Source: Archangium violaceum
GTDB taxonomy: Bacteria > Myxococcota > Myxococcia > Myxococcales > Myxococcaceae
Reading direction: 5' to 3'
DNA: 64,000 nucleotides
Assembly: GCF_016859125.1 (NCBI RefSeq)
Contig: NZ_CP069338.1
Location: forward strand, 9,613,501 to 9,677,500
The position numbers and the translations under genes are program-made. How positions within the stretch are numbered: the first letter of the stretch is position 1; every line of letters begins with the position of its first letter. The notes below the pieces were generated by a model, which saw nothing but the letters and a program-made list of their open reading frames with translations, had not been told where the DNA came from and ran no database searches. Shown here piece after piece: positions 7,251 through 16,036 of this stretch.

Positions 7251-9593
7251 TCAGGGGGTGTAGAGCACCGCCAGGTTCATGTTGTAGTTGGGGCCGCCCA
7301 CCACCAGCACCTGTCCGGAGGGCAGCAGCGTCGCGGTGTGGTCCGTACGCGCCTGGCCGGAATCCTCCGCGGGAGACCACGTGTCCGTCTCCGGGTCGTA
7401 CAGCTCCACGTCCTTGGCGATGGGCACATTGTAACCCCCCACCACCAGCACCTTGCCCGAGTTCAGCAACGTCGCCGTGTGCGAGCCACGGGCACTGGCC
7501 ATGTTGCTCACCGGCGTCCACGTGTCCGTCTCCGGGTCGTACAGCTCCGCGGTGGCCGTCAAGGCCGCGATGTCCGTGAATCCTCCTGTCACCAGCACCT
7601 TGCCCGAGGGCAGCAGCGTCGCCGTGTGCGAGCTACGGTCCTGGATCATGCTGCCCGTCAGCGTCCACGTGTTCGTCTCCGGGTCGTACAGCTCCGCCGA
7701 GGCCGTTCTGCCGCCTCCGGCCACCAGCACCTTGCCCGACTTCAGCATCGTCGCCGTGTGCCCGTTACGGGGCTCGGACGTGTTGCCCGACAGCGCCCAC
7801 GTGTCCGTCGCCGGATCGTACAGCTCCACCGTGGTCGTGGTCGATCTGCTGCCTCCGACCACCATCACCTTGCCCGAGGGCAGCAGGGTCGCCGTGTGCC
7901 CGTTGCGCGATTCGTTCATGGAGGCCACCCACCTCCACGTGTTCGTCTCCGGGTCGTACAGCTCCACCGGGGGATCGTCGAAGATGTAGGGTCTCCCTCC
8001 GGCCAGCAGCACCTTGCCCGAGGGCAACAGCGTCGCCGTAACCCCCCCCGTGTGCTCGAAAGTGTAGCCCCCGTACGCCCAGGTCCTCGTCGCCGGGTCG
8101 TACAGATCGGCTCGGTCCGTGCGGCCTCCGGCCACCAGCACCTTGCCCGAGGGCAACAGCGTCGCCGTGTGTTCGTGACGACCGGTGTACGAGACGGAGG
8201 AGGTGCTCTTCCAGGTGCCCTTCGCCGGGTCATACACCTCCGTGTTGAAGAGGTTGTAGCTGCTACCCAGGCCTCCGAGGAGCAGCACCTTGCCCGAGGG
8301 CAACAGCGTCGCCGAGGCCTGGCCCCGGCCCATGTACAGCGAGCCGGTGGCCGTCCAGGTTCCCGTTTCCGGATCGTACAGCTCCGTCTTGCTGTAAGCC
8401 GTCCACTGGTTCATTCCCGTGGCCACCAGCACCTTTCCCGATGCCAGCACCGTGGCCGCGAGCTTCTCACGCGGATGGGCCATGGCTCCCGTCGAGGTCC
8501 ACGTGCCCGTCGCCGGGTCATACACCTGCGCCGTCGCCAGCGTCGTGCTCGCGGTCTTCCCCCCCACCACCAGCACCTTGCCCGACTGCAGGAGCGCCGC
8601 CGCGTGCCAGGACCGGGCGTCATCCAGGGCCCCGGTGGTGCTCCACGCTCCCGTCTCGGGGTCGTACAGCTCCACCACCGTCGTCGCGCCTCCGGCCACC
8701 AGCACCTTGCCCGAGGGCAGCAGCGTCGCCGTGTGGGACTGGTGTGGCGCGGACAGGGTCCCCGCCGGGCTCCACGTGCCCGTCGCCGGATCGTACAGCT
8801 CCGCCGTCGCGTGGCTCACGCCATTGGCGTCACGGCCTCCCACCACCAGCACCTTGCCCGAGGGCAGCAGGGTCGCCGTGTGATCGGCACGGGCCACGGC
8901 CATGGAGCCCGTCGGGACCGACGTCCGCGTCTCCGGATCATACAGCTCCGCCGTCGCGTGGTCGCCCAAGCCCAGCATCTTGAGGCCTCCGGCCACCAGC
9001 ACCTTGCCCGAGGGCAGCAGCGTGGCGGTGTGGGACGCGCGGAACGTCACCAGCTGCCCGCCCAGGATGGACAGCTCCGTCTCCGGGTCGTACAGCTCCG
9101 TCATCCGGGCCGCGGACTCGGAGGACCACTGGTCTCCGCCAATCACCAGCACCTTGCCCGAGGGCAGCAGCGTCGCCGTATGGGGCTCATGGGCCCAGCT
9201 CAACCCGCCCGTCGAGGCCCACGAGCCGGAGGGCGGGCAACCCGGCGCTCCCCGGATGGTGAAGGCCTTGGACGTGGACAGCCCCAGCGCGTTGCTCACC
9301 GTGGCCGTGATGGACACGGGTTTCTCGCCGGGCACGCATTCGGGCACCGTCCAGGCGACCTCGCTCGTCGAGGTGGTGTTCGTGGGAGCGCCCAGCGTTC
9401 CCGTGCTCGCCTCCCACGTGAAGCCGAGCGCGGTGTTCTGCGGATCCTTCGCCTCCAGCCGCAGCGTCACGGTGCCGCTCTCCGGCACGGGGGAGGACTG
9501 GGAGGAACTCACCACCTCCGGCTGGCAACCCGAAACAATCATCATCCATGCAGCCACCAACCCTGGCAGCAGCATGCGCCCCCTCTGATTCAT
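7251..9593 (-). CDS. Kelch-repeat lipoprotein
   Basis: 780-residue predicted surface or periplasmic lipoprotein. The signal peptide ends in lipobox VSGC (Cys23); an Ig-like segment follows (about 35-110), then 14 kelch units, each with a HTATLLPSGKVLVAGG-type strand pair followed by AELYDPETGTWT. Fourteen units fit two seven-bladed propellers or one longer chain. The unit is about 50 residues and the coding DNA is highly repetitive, with the stretch reading CACCTTGCCCGAGGGCAGCA in the plus strand recurring almost unchanged in most units, suggesting recent duplication or gene conversion. GGAGG is 6 nt before the ATG. Likely role is protein or glycan binding; no catalytic motif is visible. Confidence 0.92.
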   Translation of the reverse strand: MNQRGRMLLPGLVAAWMMIVSGCQPEVVSSSQSSPVPESGTVTLRLEAKDPQNTALGFTWEASTGTLGAPTNTTSTSEVAWTVPECVPGEKPVSITATVSNALGLSTSKAFTIRGAPGCPPSGSWASTGGLSWAHEPHTATLLPSGKVLVIGGDQWSSESAARMTELYDPETELSILGGQLVTFRASHTATLLPSGKVLVAGGLKMLGLGDHATAELYDPETRTSVPTGSMAVARADHTATLLPSGKVLVVGGRDANGVSHATAELYDPATGTWSPAGTLSAPHQSHTATLLPSGKVLVAGGATTVVELYDPETGAWSTTGALDDARSWHAAALLQSGKVLVVGGKTASTTLATAQVYDPATGTWTSTGAMAHPREKLAATVLASGKVLVATGMNQWTAYSKTELYDPETGTWTATGSLYMGRGQASATLLPSGKVLLLGGLGSSYNLFNTEVYDPAKGTWKSTSSVSYTGRHEHTATLLPSGKVLVAGGRTDRADLYDPATRTWAYGGYTFEHTGGVTATLLPSGKVLLAGGRPYIFDDPPVELYDPETNTWRWVASMNESRNGHTATLLPSGKVMVVGGSRSTTTTVELYDPATDTWALSGNTSEPRNGHTATMLKSGKVLVAGGGRTASAELYDPETNTWTLTGSMIQDRSSHTATLLPSGKVLVTGGFTDIAALTATAELYDPETDTWTPVSNMASARGSHTATLLNSGKVLVVGGYNVPIAKDVELYDPETDTWSPAEDSGQARTDHTATLLPSGQVLVVGGPNYNMNLAVLYTP

Positions 9594-9728
9594 GTGTTCC
9601 TCCGTCGAAAAGTCGCACGTTCATCGCGCGACGCGCGGCACTGTATATCCGACGGTGGATTCCCATCGGACTGACGTATATGGCTCCGGGTCGAATACAG
9701 ACCCTGCTGTTCCGCATGAGGAATGGAC

Positions 9729-11498
9729 ATGCATCGCTCACCACGCCGGTTCCACCACCCGCTCATCACGGAGCTCGCTGCTCTTGGATTGTTGCTATCG
9801 AGTCTGACACTCGGGTCACGGCCCGCTCATGCGGCCATCACCTCGGTGGTGCTCGGCAACGACGCCACCTCCGTCTCGTACCAGTTCCAATACAGTGGGA
9901 CCCCGGCCTTCCGGCGCGCGTACATCGACGTCGACCGGAATCCCGCTACCGGATTCTCACAACAAGGAATTGGAGCGGACTACCTCCTCGAGAACGGCTC
10001 CCTGTACAAGCACCTGGGAGGTGGTTGGAGTTGGCAGTTCATCGAGGCGGTGACGCACACGGCCTCCGCGAGTGTTGCTCAGTGGACGGTTTCGCGAGCC
10101 TCCCTCGGAGAGAGCGCGACCCCGAATGACGCGGATCTCGTCTTCCAGGTCGAAACGCCGCTCGAGACGTCCCCCAAGTACACGCACGTCTACAGTGGGG
10201 GCACGGGCTCCGGCACGACGACGCAGTACACGGCGAGCAGCGCCACCCTCGCCAACCCGGAGCGCGGCTTCTATCACTACACCGGTGATTGCAACCAAAG
10301 CGACTTCGTCGAGTCCACGCTGAGGGCTTACAGAACCAACGAGAAGATCACCCAGATCTTCTGCATCTTCTATCTCTCAGAATTCAAGAACAGTCCCATC
10401 AGCCAGGCCCAGCTGGATCGCTTCCAACGGCAGGCGAACACGGTCCGGGCCGCGGGACTCAAGATGATCGTTCGCTTCGCCTATACCGCCTCGCCCGACG
10501 GGGACGACGCCCCCCTGAGCCGTGTCACCGCGCACCTGGATCAGCTGGCGCCGTATCTGAGCGCCAACAGCGATGTCATCTCCGTGGTGCAGGCCGGACT
10601 CATCGGTGCCTGGGGCGAGTGGTACTACACGCAGAACTTCGGGAACGCGGGGAACCTGTCGCAAACCGATTGGAACAACCGGAAGGCCGTGGTCGACAAG
10701 CTCCTGGCCGTCCTCCCGACCACCCGCATGGTCCAGCTGCGGACCCCCAAGTTCAAACGCACCCTGTACGGTTCGACGGCGCTCTCCGCCTCGCAGGCCT
10801 ACAACGGCACCGCGAACGCTCGCATCGGACACCACAACGACTGCTTCCTGGCCAGCCCCGATGACTGGGGGACCTACGAGAACACGACGGTCGAATACCC
10901 GTACCTGGCCGCCGAGACGAACTACCTCGCCATGGGTGGCGAGACCTGCAACCTCAACCCGCCGCGCTCGGCGTGCGCCTCCGCGTTGAACGAGATGGGG
11001 TTGTTCCACTACTCCTATCTGAACGCCGACTACGAGCCTTCCGTCATCAGCAGTTGGGACACCGGCGGGTGCAGGCCCGAGATCGACCGCCGGCTCGGGT
11101 ACAGGTTCGCCCTCGTGTCGGGCACCTTCCCGGAAACCGCCACCCGTGGCGCGGCGATGCCCATCGAGCTCACCCTCGAGAACGAGGGGTGGGCCGCTCC
11201 CTTCAATCCCCGGTCGGTGCAGCTGATCCTTCGCAACACCTCGAGCGGCGCCACCTACCGCCTGCCCCTGTCGGCGGATCCGCGTCGATGGATGCCGGGG
11301 ACGCGCGTGACGATCAGCCAGACCGTCACGATTCCGTCGACCCTTCCCGCCGGAAGCTACGCGCTGCTGCTGAACCTTCCGGATCCAGCGCCGTCACTGA
11401 GCACGCGTCCGGAGTACGCCATCCAGCTCGCGAACCAGAACGTCTGGGAGGCCTCCACCGGGTTCAATGATCTCCACCGGACCGTGACGGTGAACTGA
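9729..11498 (+). CDS. Secreted DUF4874/DUF4832-type protein
   Basis: About 589 residues with a Sec signal peptide ending near SRPAHA. A short beta-rich module (about 35-140) precedes a segment starting NPERGFYHYTGDCN, which matches my recollection of DUF4874, a TIM-barrel-like family (FYLSEFKNSPIS, GLKMIVRFAYT, GAWGEWYY), and then a C-terminal DUF4832-type region ending in a beta-sandwich. These domains occur together in secreted, putative carbohydrate-active proteins of unproven activity. The ATG at 9729 is chosen over 9723 because GAGGA (9718-9722) is 6 nt before it but touches the earlier one. It diverges from the kelch gene across about 135 bp. Glycoside hydrolase activity is a guess. Confidence 0.82.
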   Translation: MHRSPRRFHHPLITELAALGLLLSSLTLGSRPAHAAITSVVLGNDATSVSYQFQYSGTPAFRRAYIDVDRNPATGFSQQGIGADYLLENGSLYKHLGGGWSWQFIEAVTHTASASVAQWTVSRASLGESATPNDADLVFQVETPLETSPKYTHVYSGGTGSGTTTQYTASSATLANPERGFYHYTGDCNQSDFVESTLRAYRTNEKITQIFCIFYLSEFKNSPISQAQLDRFQRQANTVRAAGLKMIVRFAYTASPDGDDAPLSRVTAHLDQLAPYLSANSDVISVVQAGLIGAWGEWYYTQNFGNAGNLSQTDWNNRKAVVDKLLAVLPTTRMVQLRTPKFKRTLYGSTALSASQAYNGTANARIGHHNDCFLASPDDWGTYENTTVEYPYLAAETNYLAMGGETCNLNPPRSACASALNEMGLFHYSYLNADYEPSVISSWDTGGCRPEIDRRLGYRFALVSGTFPETATRGAAMPIELTLENEGWAAPFNPRSVQLILRNTSSGATYRLPLSADPRRWMPGTRVTISQTVTIPSTLPAGSYALLLNLPDPAPSLSTRPEYAIQLANQNVWEASTGFNDLHRTVTVN

Positions 11499-11567
11499 GG
11501 TCTCCAATGCGGACGGCGGTGGGGGAGCGGGCCTCGAGGCGAGGGCGCTCCCTCACTTGCCGGGTTG

Positions 11568-11861
11568 CTACCAGATCGGGCAGGCCAGCCCGTTCGGGCC
11601 ACAGGCATTCCGCTCGATGCAGTAGCCACCGTCGTTCGTCCTCCAGGCGTAGGCCTGGGGCTGTCCGGGGCCACAGTCGACGATCGAGCTGGACACCGGG
11701 CAATCATTGGGTCCGTCGCAGTCGCCCTCCCAGTACTCCGCTGCGTTCCGCGTGGAGCTCTGCTCGTCGGCGCCGGGCACGGAAGGCTCTTCCACTCCGG
11801 CACCACATCCAGCGAAGGCCATGCAGCTCGCGACGAGCAGCGGGCGGGTCCACGACTTCAC
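11568..11861 (-). CDS. Small Cys-rich lipoprotein, function unknown
   Basis: With a GTG start at 11861 the 97-residue product begins with KSWTRPLL, a hydrophobic stretch and lipobox FAGC, giving a compact lipoprotein signal. An upstream GTG at 11936 would add 25 residues before the signal and is less plausible; neither has a convincing ribosome site. The mature part has several Cys (GDCDGPNDCP, VDCGPGQ, YCIERNACG, LACPIW), likely disulphide-bonded outside the cytoplasm. Similar short Cys-rich lipoproteins are common in myxobacteria. It converges on the DUF4832-type gene and lies downstream of the PA14 lipoprotein gene. No family recognised. Confidence 0.65.
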   Translation of the reverse strand: MKSWTRPLLVASCMAFAGCGAGVEEPSVPGADEQSSTRNAAEYWEGDCDGPNDCPVSSSIVDCGPGQPQAYAWRTNDGGYCIERNACGPNGLACPIW

Positions 11862-11988
11862 GAGGTCAGCAAAGGGAGGGTCATCGGGGCTTCCTGGAGC
11901 GCTCCACGTCGGCGCTGAGTGGGTGGGGGGGTTCACTGCCAGAGGAATCCTAGATCACCGGGAAGGCCGCCCGCCAACGGCGTTCCGC

Positions 11989-13701
11989 TCACCGCGGGCT
12001 GCACACGGTGGCGCCTTCGTTCCAGATGGTGACGTTGCCCACCGGGTGCACGGAACAGAAGGCGCCGCAGCAGTCCGCGTCCGACCTGCACTGCGAGCCC
12101 AGCGGCCTGCAGGCGAAGAGGGACGGCGTGGTCAGGGCGGAGGTGAGGGTCTGCATGGGGAAGCCCGGGCCGGACCAGGCCAGCCGCGCCTGGGCATTGC
12201 CGTAGCCCTCGAAGTACTCCATCACCAGGTCGTGCCTGCTGCCGGCGGTCATGGACACGGTGGCGGCACGCGTCTGCCCACCCTCCGCCTCGAGCCATCT
12301 GTCGATCAGCAGCGCGCCATCGAGCCACAGGCGCACACCGTCCTCGGTGGTGGTCCACAGCGTGTACGTGCCGGTGGCCGGCGCGGTGAGCGTGGCCGAC
12401 CAGCGCGCGGACCAGCGGTCCGCCGGCACACCTGGCGCCGGAGCCGTGGCGCCCCACGAGCCGGAGACGGCGTCCTCACGGCGCACCGCGACGCGGTTGT
12501 AGAGGAACTCGGAGGAGAAGTACTCGGCCTTCACACCGGGCTCGCCCTCGGGCACCTCGGGGGCGCACACGGCATCGCCCTCGTTCCAGATGGTGACGTT
12601 GCCCACCGGGTACACGCTGCAGTTGCCCGAGCGGCACTCGGCGTCCTCCGAGCAGTGCGCCCCCAGCGGACGAGGAAGAACCTGTATCGGCGTCCGCAGG
12701 CGCGACACAGGGACGTCCTGGAGCGGCTGGCTGACGCTCGCCCACTGGAGCCGCAGCGAGGCGAGGTCCATCGCATCGAAGAACTCGACCACGACGCTGG
12801 CGGGGATGTCGGCCGCGAGCCGGATGCTTCCGGAATGCTGCTCGAGGTCGTGTTCGAACCAGTCATCCACCAGGAGCCGGCCATTCACCCACAGGCGCAC
12901 GCCGCCGCTCGCGGAGGTGCGGAAGGTGTACGTCTCCGAGTACTCGGGCGTCACGAAGCCCTCGAAGCGCACGCCAAAGAAGTCCGCCGGGATGCCGTCC
13001 ACGGGAGCTTCGAGGCCGGCGCTCAGGCTCATGTCGGGCAGGTAGCGCAGCACCGGGACGCCCCGCATCTGGAGGTTGGGGAAGAAGCGCGCCATCACCC
13101 CTGGGTAGGAAGTGGCGTACTGGATGACCACGGCGTACTGCGCGTTGGTGCCCTGCGCGGGCGGGGCCATTCCGCCCCCCAGGACGAGCGTCCCCGCCGG
13201 CACCGACTTCGCGTACACCTTCATGGGCGTGGACGGATTCGAGGAGGTGGCGGACTGATCATTGGTGGCGAAGATCTCGTTGGTGAGCGCCCAGGTGCCG
13301 TCCGCGAGCCACGCCGGCAGCACGGTGTTGCGGCGGTCCATGGCCACGAAGACGGTGGCCGCCGCGTTCAGGTCCAACCGCACCTGCTGCGTGCCGGTGT
13401 AGAGCTTGTCGTCATTGGCCGCCTGGAGCAGCACGCCGCCCTGGAGCCGCCAGGACAGGCCCGTGATGGTGTAGGCGCGGTCGATGTAGAGCTTCGTGCC
13501 CACCTCCGCCGTGGCGAAGGTGTAGGGCCTGCCGGTGGCCACGGACTCCAGCGTCACCAGTCCATTGGCGGAGGTCTGGGCCTGGGCGCTCGTGGCAGGG
13601 GCGGTGGGGGAGGGCGGCGGATCCTGAATGGGGCCGCAGGCCAGGAGGGTGGCGAGCGCGAGCGCGCCGGCCCTGGTGAGGGACGAGAGGAGATGTCGCA
13701 T
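11989..13701 (-). CDS. Double-PA14 domain lipoprotein
   Basis: 570 residues from the ATG at 13701, which has AAGGA 8 nt upstream; an in-frame start at 13758 would bury the signal peptide. Lipobox LLAC is at about residue 22. After an N-terminal beta-rich region (about 40-220) come two PA14 domains (about 225-360 and 410-520), each with the usual YTFRTSASGGVRLWVNG / YTLWTTTEDGVRLWLDG strands, a carbohydrate-binding beta-barrel fold. Each PA14 is followed by a duplicated Cys module containing GNVTIWNEG and ending VCxP. The module pair indicates internal duplication. Likely glycan binding at the cell surface; substrate unknown. Confidence 0.88.
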   Translation of the reverse strand: MRHLLSSLTRAGALALATLLACGPIQDPPPSPTAPATSAQAQTSANGLVTLESVATGRPYTFATAEVGTKLYIDRAYTITGLSWRLQGGVLLQAANDDKLYTGTQQVRLDLNAAATVFVAMDRRNTVLPAWLADGTWALTNEIFATNDQSATSSNPSTPMKVYAKSVPAGTLVLGGGMAPPAQGTNAQYAVVIQYATSYPGVMARFFPNLQMRGVPVLRYLPDMSLSAGLEAPVDGIPADFFGVRFEGFVTPEYSETYTFRTSASGGVRLWVNGRLLVDDWFEHDLEQHSGSIRLAADIPASVVVEFFDAMDLASLRLQWASVSQPLQDVPVSRLRTPIQVLPRPLGAHCSEDAECRSGNCSVYPVGNVTIWNEGDAVCAPEVPEGEPGVKAEYFSSEFLYNRVAVRREDAVSGSWGATAPAPGVPADRWSARWSATLTAPATGTYTLWTTTEDGVRLWLDGALLIDRWLEAEGGQTRAATVSMTAGSRHDLVMEYFEGYGNAQARLAWSGPGFPMQTLTSALTTPSLFACRPLGSQCRSDADCCGAFCSVHPVGNVTIWNEGATVCSPR

Positions 13702-13874
13702 CGGGCAGTTCCTTGATGGGGGGCGCCGACCTTCAATCACCAGGAGGGCCCGAGGCAACCGGCATCTCAGGATACTGCTGACAACACTTCATCACGTGGG
13801 GTGGAGCGGATCTGGTCTCCGCGGGGTCCCCGGCACGCGGGGGACGCGCTTCGCGGAGCGCATCCCCCCGTTCT

Positions 13875-14357
13875 TCAGTGCTCGTGGCCCGGGGCGTGGG
13901 CGTGGCCGTGCTCCAGCTCTTCCTTCGTGGCCGCGCGCACCTCCTTGACGGTCACCTCGAAGTGGAGCGTCTTGCCCGCCAGCGGGTGGTTGAAGTCCAC
14001 CACGACCGTCTTGGGACGCACCTCCTTGACGAGGAACTCCACATCATCCCCCTCGTCGTCCGTGGCGGTGACGATCCCTCCCGCCTCCAGCTCCATGTCC
14101 GGCGGGAAGTCCTCGCGCGGTACCTCCTCCACGCCATCCGGATCGTATTCCCCGTAGCCGTCCTCGGGAGAGACCTGCACCTTCAGGGACGCGCCCGGCG
14201 TCTTCCCCTCGAGTGCCTTCTCGAGCCCAGGCACGATCTCCTCGTACCCATGCAGGTAGACGAGCGGATCTCCCGGGTCGCTCTCGTCGATGATCTTCCC
14301 GTCTCCCAGGTGCAGTCGGTAGTCGATGGCGACGACGCTGTCCTTCGCGATTTCCAT
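13875..14357 (-). CDS. slyD: FKBP-type peptidyl-prolyl cis-trans isomerase, SlyD-like
   Basis: Cytosolic prolyl isomerase and chaperone of 160 residues. Typical SlyD order: FKBP strands (VVAIDYRLHLGDG), DESDPGDPLVYLHG, the motif IVPGLEKALEGKTPGA, the insert-in-flap chaperone domain (about 75-125), and DFNHPLAGKTLHFEVTVKEV. The C-terminus is short and His-rich (HGHAHAPGHEH), a likely metal-binding tail as in SlyD proteins that deliver nickel. The start at 14357 has GAGGAGG upstream; a longer in-frame start at 14408 lacks support. Divergent from the YaiI-like gene across about 220 bp in which no other gene is visible. Confidence 0.95.
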   Translation of the reverse strand: MEIAKDSVVAIDYRLHLGDGKIIDESDPGDPLVYLHGYEEIVPGLEKALEGKTPGASLKVQVSPEDGYGEYDPDGVEEVPREDFPPDMELEAGGIVTATDDEGDDVEFLVKEVRPKTVVVDFNHPLAGKTLHFEVTVKEVRAATKEELEHGHAHAPGHEH

Positions 14358-14580
14358 GGATGCCCTCCTCGGGCGTGGCAGCGAGGCATGCGCGGGGGCT
14401 CCTGCCACGCTCGGCTCATGATGGGGTTGGCTACGTTCTCTTGCAGCGAAGCTCGACGCTCACCTGCCCTGCCAGGCGAGTGCGTTGCCGTGCCGTCTAC
14501 CACAAGCGGGCTGGCTGTCCGCTTCTATCCGCGGAGATCGCGTGTCCTCCCTCCATCCCTCTGCCAGAATGCCCGGCCGC

Positions 14581-15036
14581 ATGAAGATCTGGGTCGATGC
14601 CGATGCGTGTCCGGGGCCGGTACGGGACATCCTCCTGCGAGCCGCGCAACGGCTCCGGGTGTCCACCGTCTTCGTGGCCAACAAGCGCCTGTCACTGCCC
14701 CTCTCGGAGTTCGTCTCCACGGTGCAGGTGGGCGCAGGGCTCGACGTGGCGGACGGTCACATCGCCGCCTCGGCCCAGACCGGAGATCTCGCCGTCACCC
14801 AGGACATCCCACTCGCCGCGCTGCTCGTCCCCAAGGGCGTGGTGGTGATCGATCCGCGCGGCGAGCTCTTCAGCGAGGAGAACATCGCCGAGCGCCTCTC
14901 CGTGCGGAACTTCATGCAGGAGCTGCGCGACAGTGGCGTGATGACCGGTGGCCCCGGGGGATTCTCCGCCCAGGATCGCCAGCAGTTCGCCGCCACCCTG
15001 GACCGGGAGCTCACCCGGCTGCTCAAGACCCGCTGA
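14581..15036 (+). CDS. YaiI/YqxD family (DUF188) protein
   Basis: 151 residues starting at the ATG at 14581 with MKIWVDADACPGPVRD, the DUF188 hallmark, followed by FVANKRLSLP, GLDVADGHIA and TGDLAVTQDIPLAA. The Asp-rich pattern is that of a PIN/NYN-like nuclease fold, but no activity is established for the family. Length matches relatives (about 150 aa). Earlier in-frame starts would only add an unconserved leader. It stands alone between divergent slyD and a convergent small gene. Confidence 0.93.
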   Translation: MKIWVDADACPGPVRDILLRAAQRLRVSTVFVANKRLSLPLSEFVSTVQVGAGLDVADGHIAASAQTGDLAVTQDIPLAALLVPKGVVVIDPRGELFSEENIAERLSVRNFMQELRDSGVMTGGPGGFSAQDRQQFAATLDRELTRLLKTR

Positions 15037-15213
15037 TCGCGCGGCGTTCCTCCGTCCGTCGAGGCGGCCTTCCAGGCAGCCCCGGAGGAGATGGTGGCGG
15101 AGATCCCCGACGGTGAGCTGTACCGCGGCCCGCGTCCAGCCCGACCACATGCCAACCCGAACCGTTCGAGGCCATCGCGCTCGAGCTGGCGCTCGTTCCG
15201 TCAGCAGGGCTGG

Positions 15214-15435
15214 CTACTTCATGTTGTTGAGCACCTGCATCGTCGTGTCGTTCTTCAGGACCTTGGAGATGAAGGCGACGGTCTCCTGCTGCTTCTGGAG
15301 CGAGAGCTGGGCCTCGGCCCTCGCCCGATCGGCTCCCGAGAGACCGGACAGCAGTTTCTTCTCCTCCGGGGAGAAGCCGGTGGAATGCTTCAACGCCGCA
15401 TGCGTGGCGTCATTCGCGGCGTGGCTCACGGACAT
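15214..15435 (-). CDS. Small helical protein, function unknown
   Basis: 73 residues beginning MSVSHAANDATH, predicted largely alpha-helical with a Lys/Gln-rich helix (RAEAQLSLQKQQETVAFISK) and ending VLNNMK; no Cys, signal peptide or membrane span. GGAGA is 7 nt before the ATG, supporting translation. It diverges from the graspetide precursor across 300 bp. The look is that of a small cytosolic or secreted helical-hairpin protein. No family recognised, and a link to the neighbouring peptide is only positional. Confidence 0.65.
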   Translation of the reverse strand: MSVSHAANDATHAALKHSTGFSPEEKKLLSGLSGADRARAEAQLSLQKQQETVAFISKVLKNDTTMQVLNNMK

Positions 15436-15493
15436 GACAGTCTCCAGATGCTCCAGATGAGGGTGGGCTGCGGAGGCTCGGACCCTGCCTCTC

Positions 15494-15508
15494 CCGCGAT
15501 TATCGCGG
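15494..15508. promoter_or_regulatory. 15-bp palindrome in the divergent region before the graspetide gene
   Basis: CCGCGAT-T-ATCGCGG, a perfect palindrome with one central base, lies 58 nt upstream of the small helical-protein gene and 226 nt upstream of the peptide precursor. Candidate operator. The rest of 15436-15734 shows no other gene. Confidence 0.35.
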
Positions 15509-15734
15509 TGCGTCCCGAAAGGTTGCTTCCGTATTTTGTCCGCACCCGGGCCGCCCGGGGGAAGCCCTTGATCTTCCTGGTTCTTTCCGTGGTGGGCGGG
15601 CAGGGGAGCGCGCCCGCGAAACGTGGGTCGTCACATCTGGCCCGTGCGGACTCGGTCCTATCGAGTCACTGGAGCGCCGCCCCCCCGAGCGATGCGGTGG
15701 CTCGTGCATCCCAAGGACCGACAGGAGATCCGAC

Positions 15735-15956
15735 ATGAAGAAGAACGCGAAGGACTCGGAGTCGAGGAAGGGAAAGAAGCCCTTCTTCGCGCGTTTGCTG
15801 GAGACGCAGGAGCTCGAACAGGTGGCGGGCGGCACCGGCACCGTGTCCAAGAAGTACCCCTCGGATTCGGACGAGTGCGGCGGAGGCGGAGGCGGAGGCG
15901 GGCCCATCGTCACCCTGAAGTTCCCCTCCGACGACGCGGATGTGTCCGGCTATTAG
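15735..15956 (+). CDS. Microviridin-type (graspetide) RiPP precursor with two core motifs
   Basis: 73-residue precursor peptide. The leader carries PFFARLL (residues 16-22), the helix recognised by microviridin ATP-grasp ligases (family form PFFARFL), then VAGG (30-33), a likely double-Gly cleavage site. Core 1, SKKYPSDSDE (38-47), fits the microviridin pattern T/S-x-K-x-P-S-D-x-D/E-D/E in full. Eight Gly (49-56) separate it from core 2, TLKFPSDDAD (60-69), which has Ala at the acceptor position normally used by the Ser ester. One Cys (48) follows core 1. AGGAG lies 7 nt before the ATG. No ATP-grasp ligase, acetyltransferase or exporter gene occurs in the window, so processing enzymes must be encoded elsewhere. 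Confidence 0.88.
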   Translation: MKKNAKDSESRKGKKPFFARLLETQELEQVAGGTGTVSKKYPSDSDECGGGGGGGGPIVTLKFPSDDADVSGY

Positions 15957-16036
15957 TGGCGTGGCCACGAAGCCCGTGGACAGAGCCGTGTCGCGCATGC
16001 ACCCTCACCGGGGCGCTCCAACGAACGAGGTGACCG

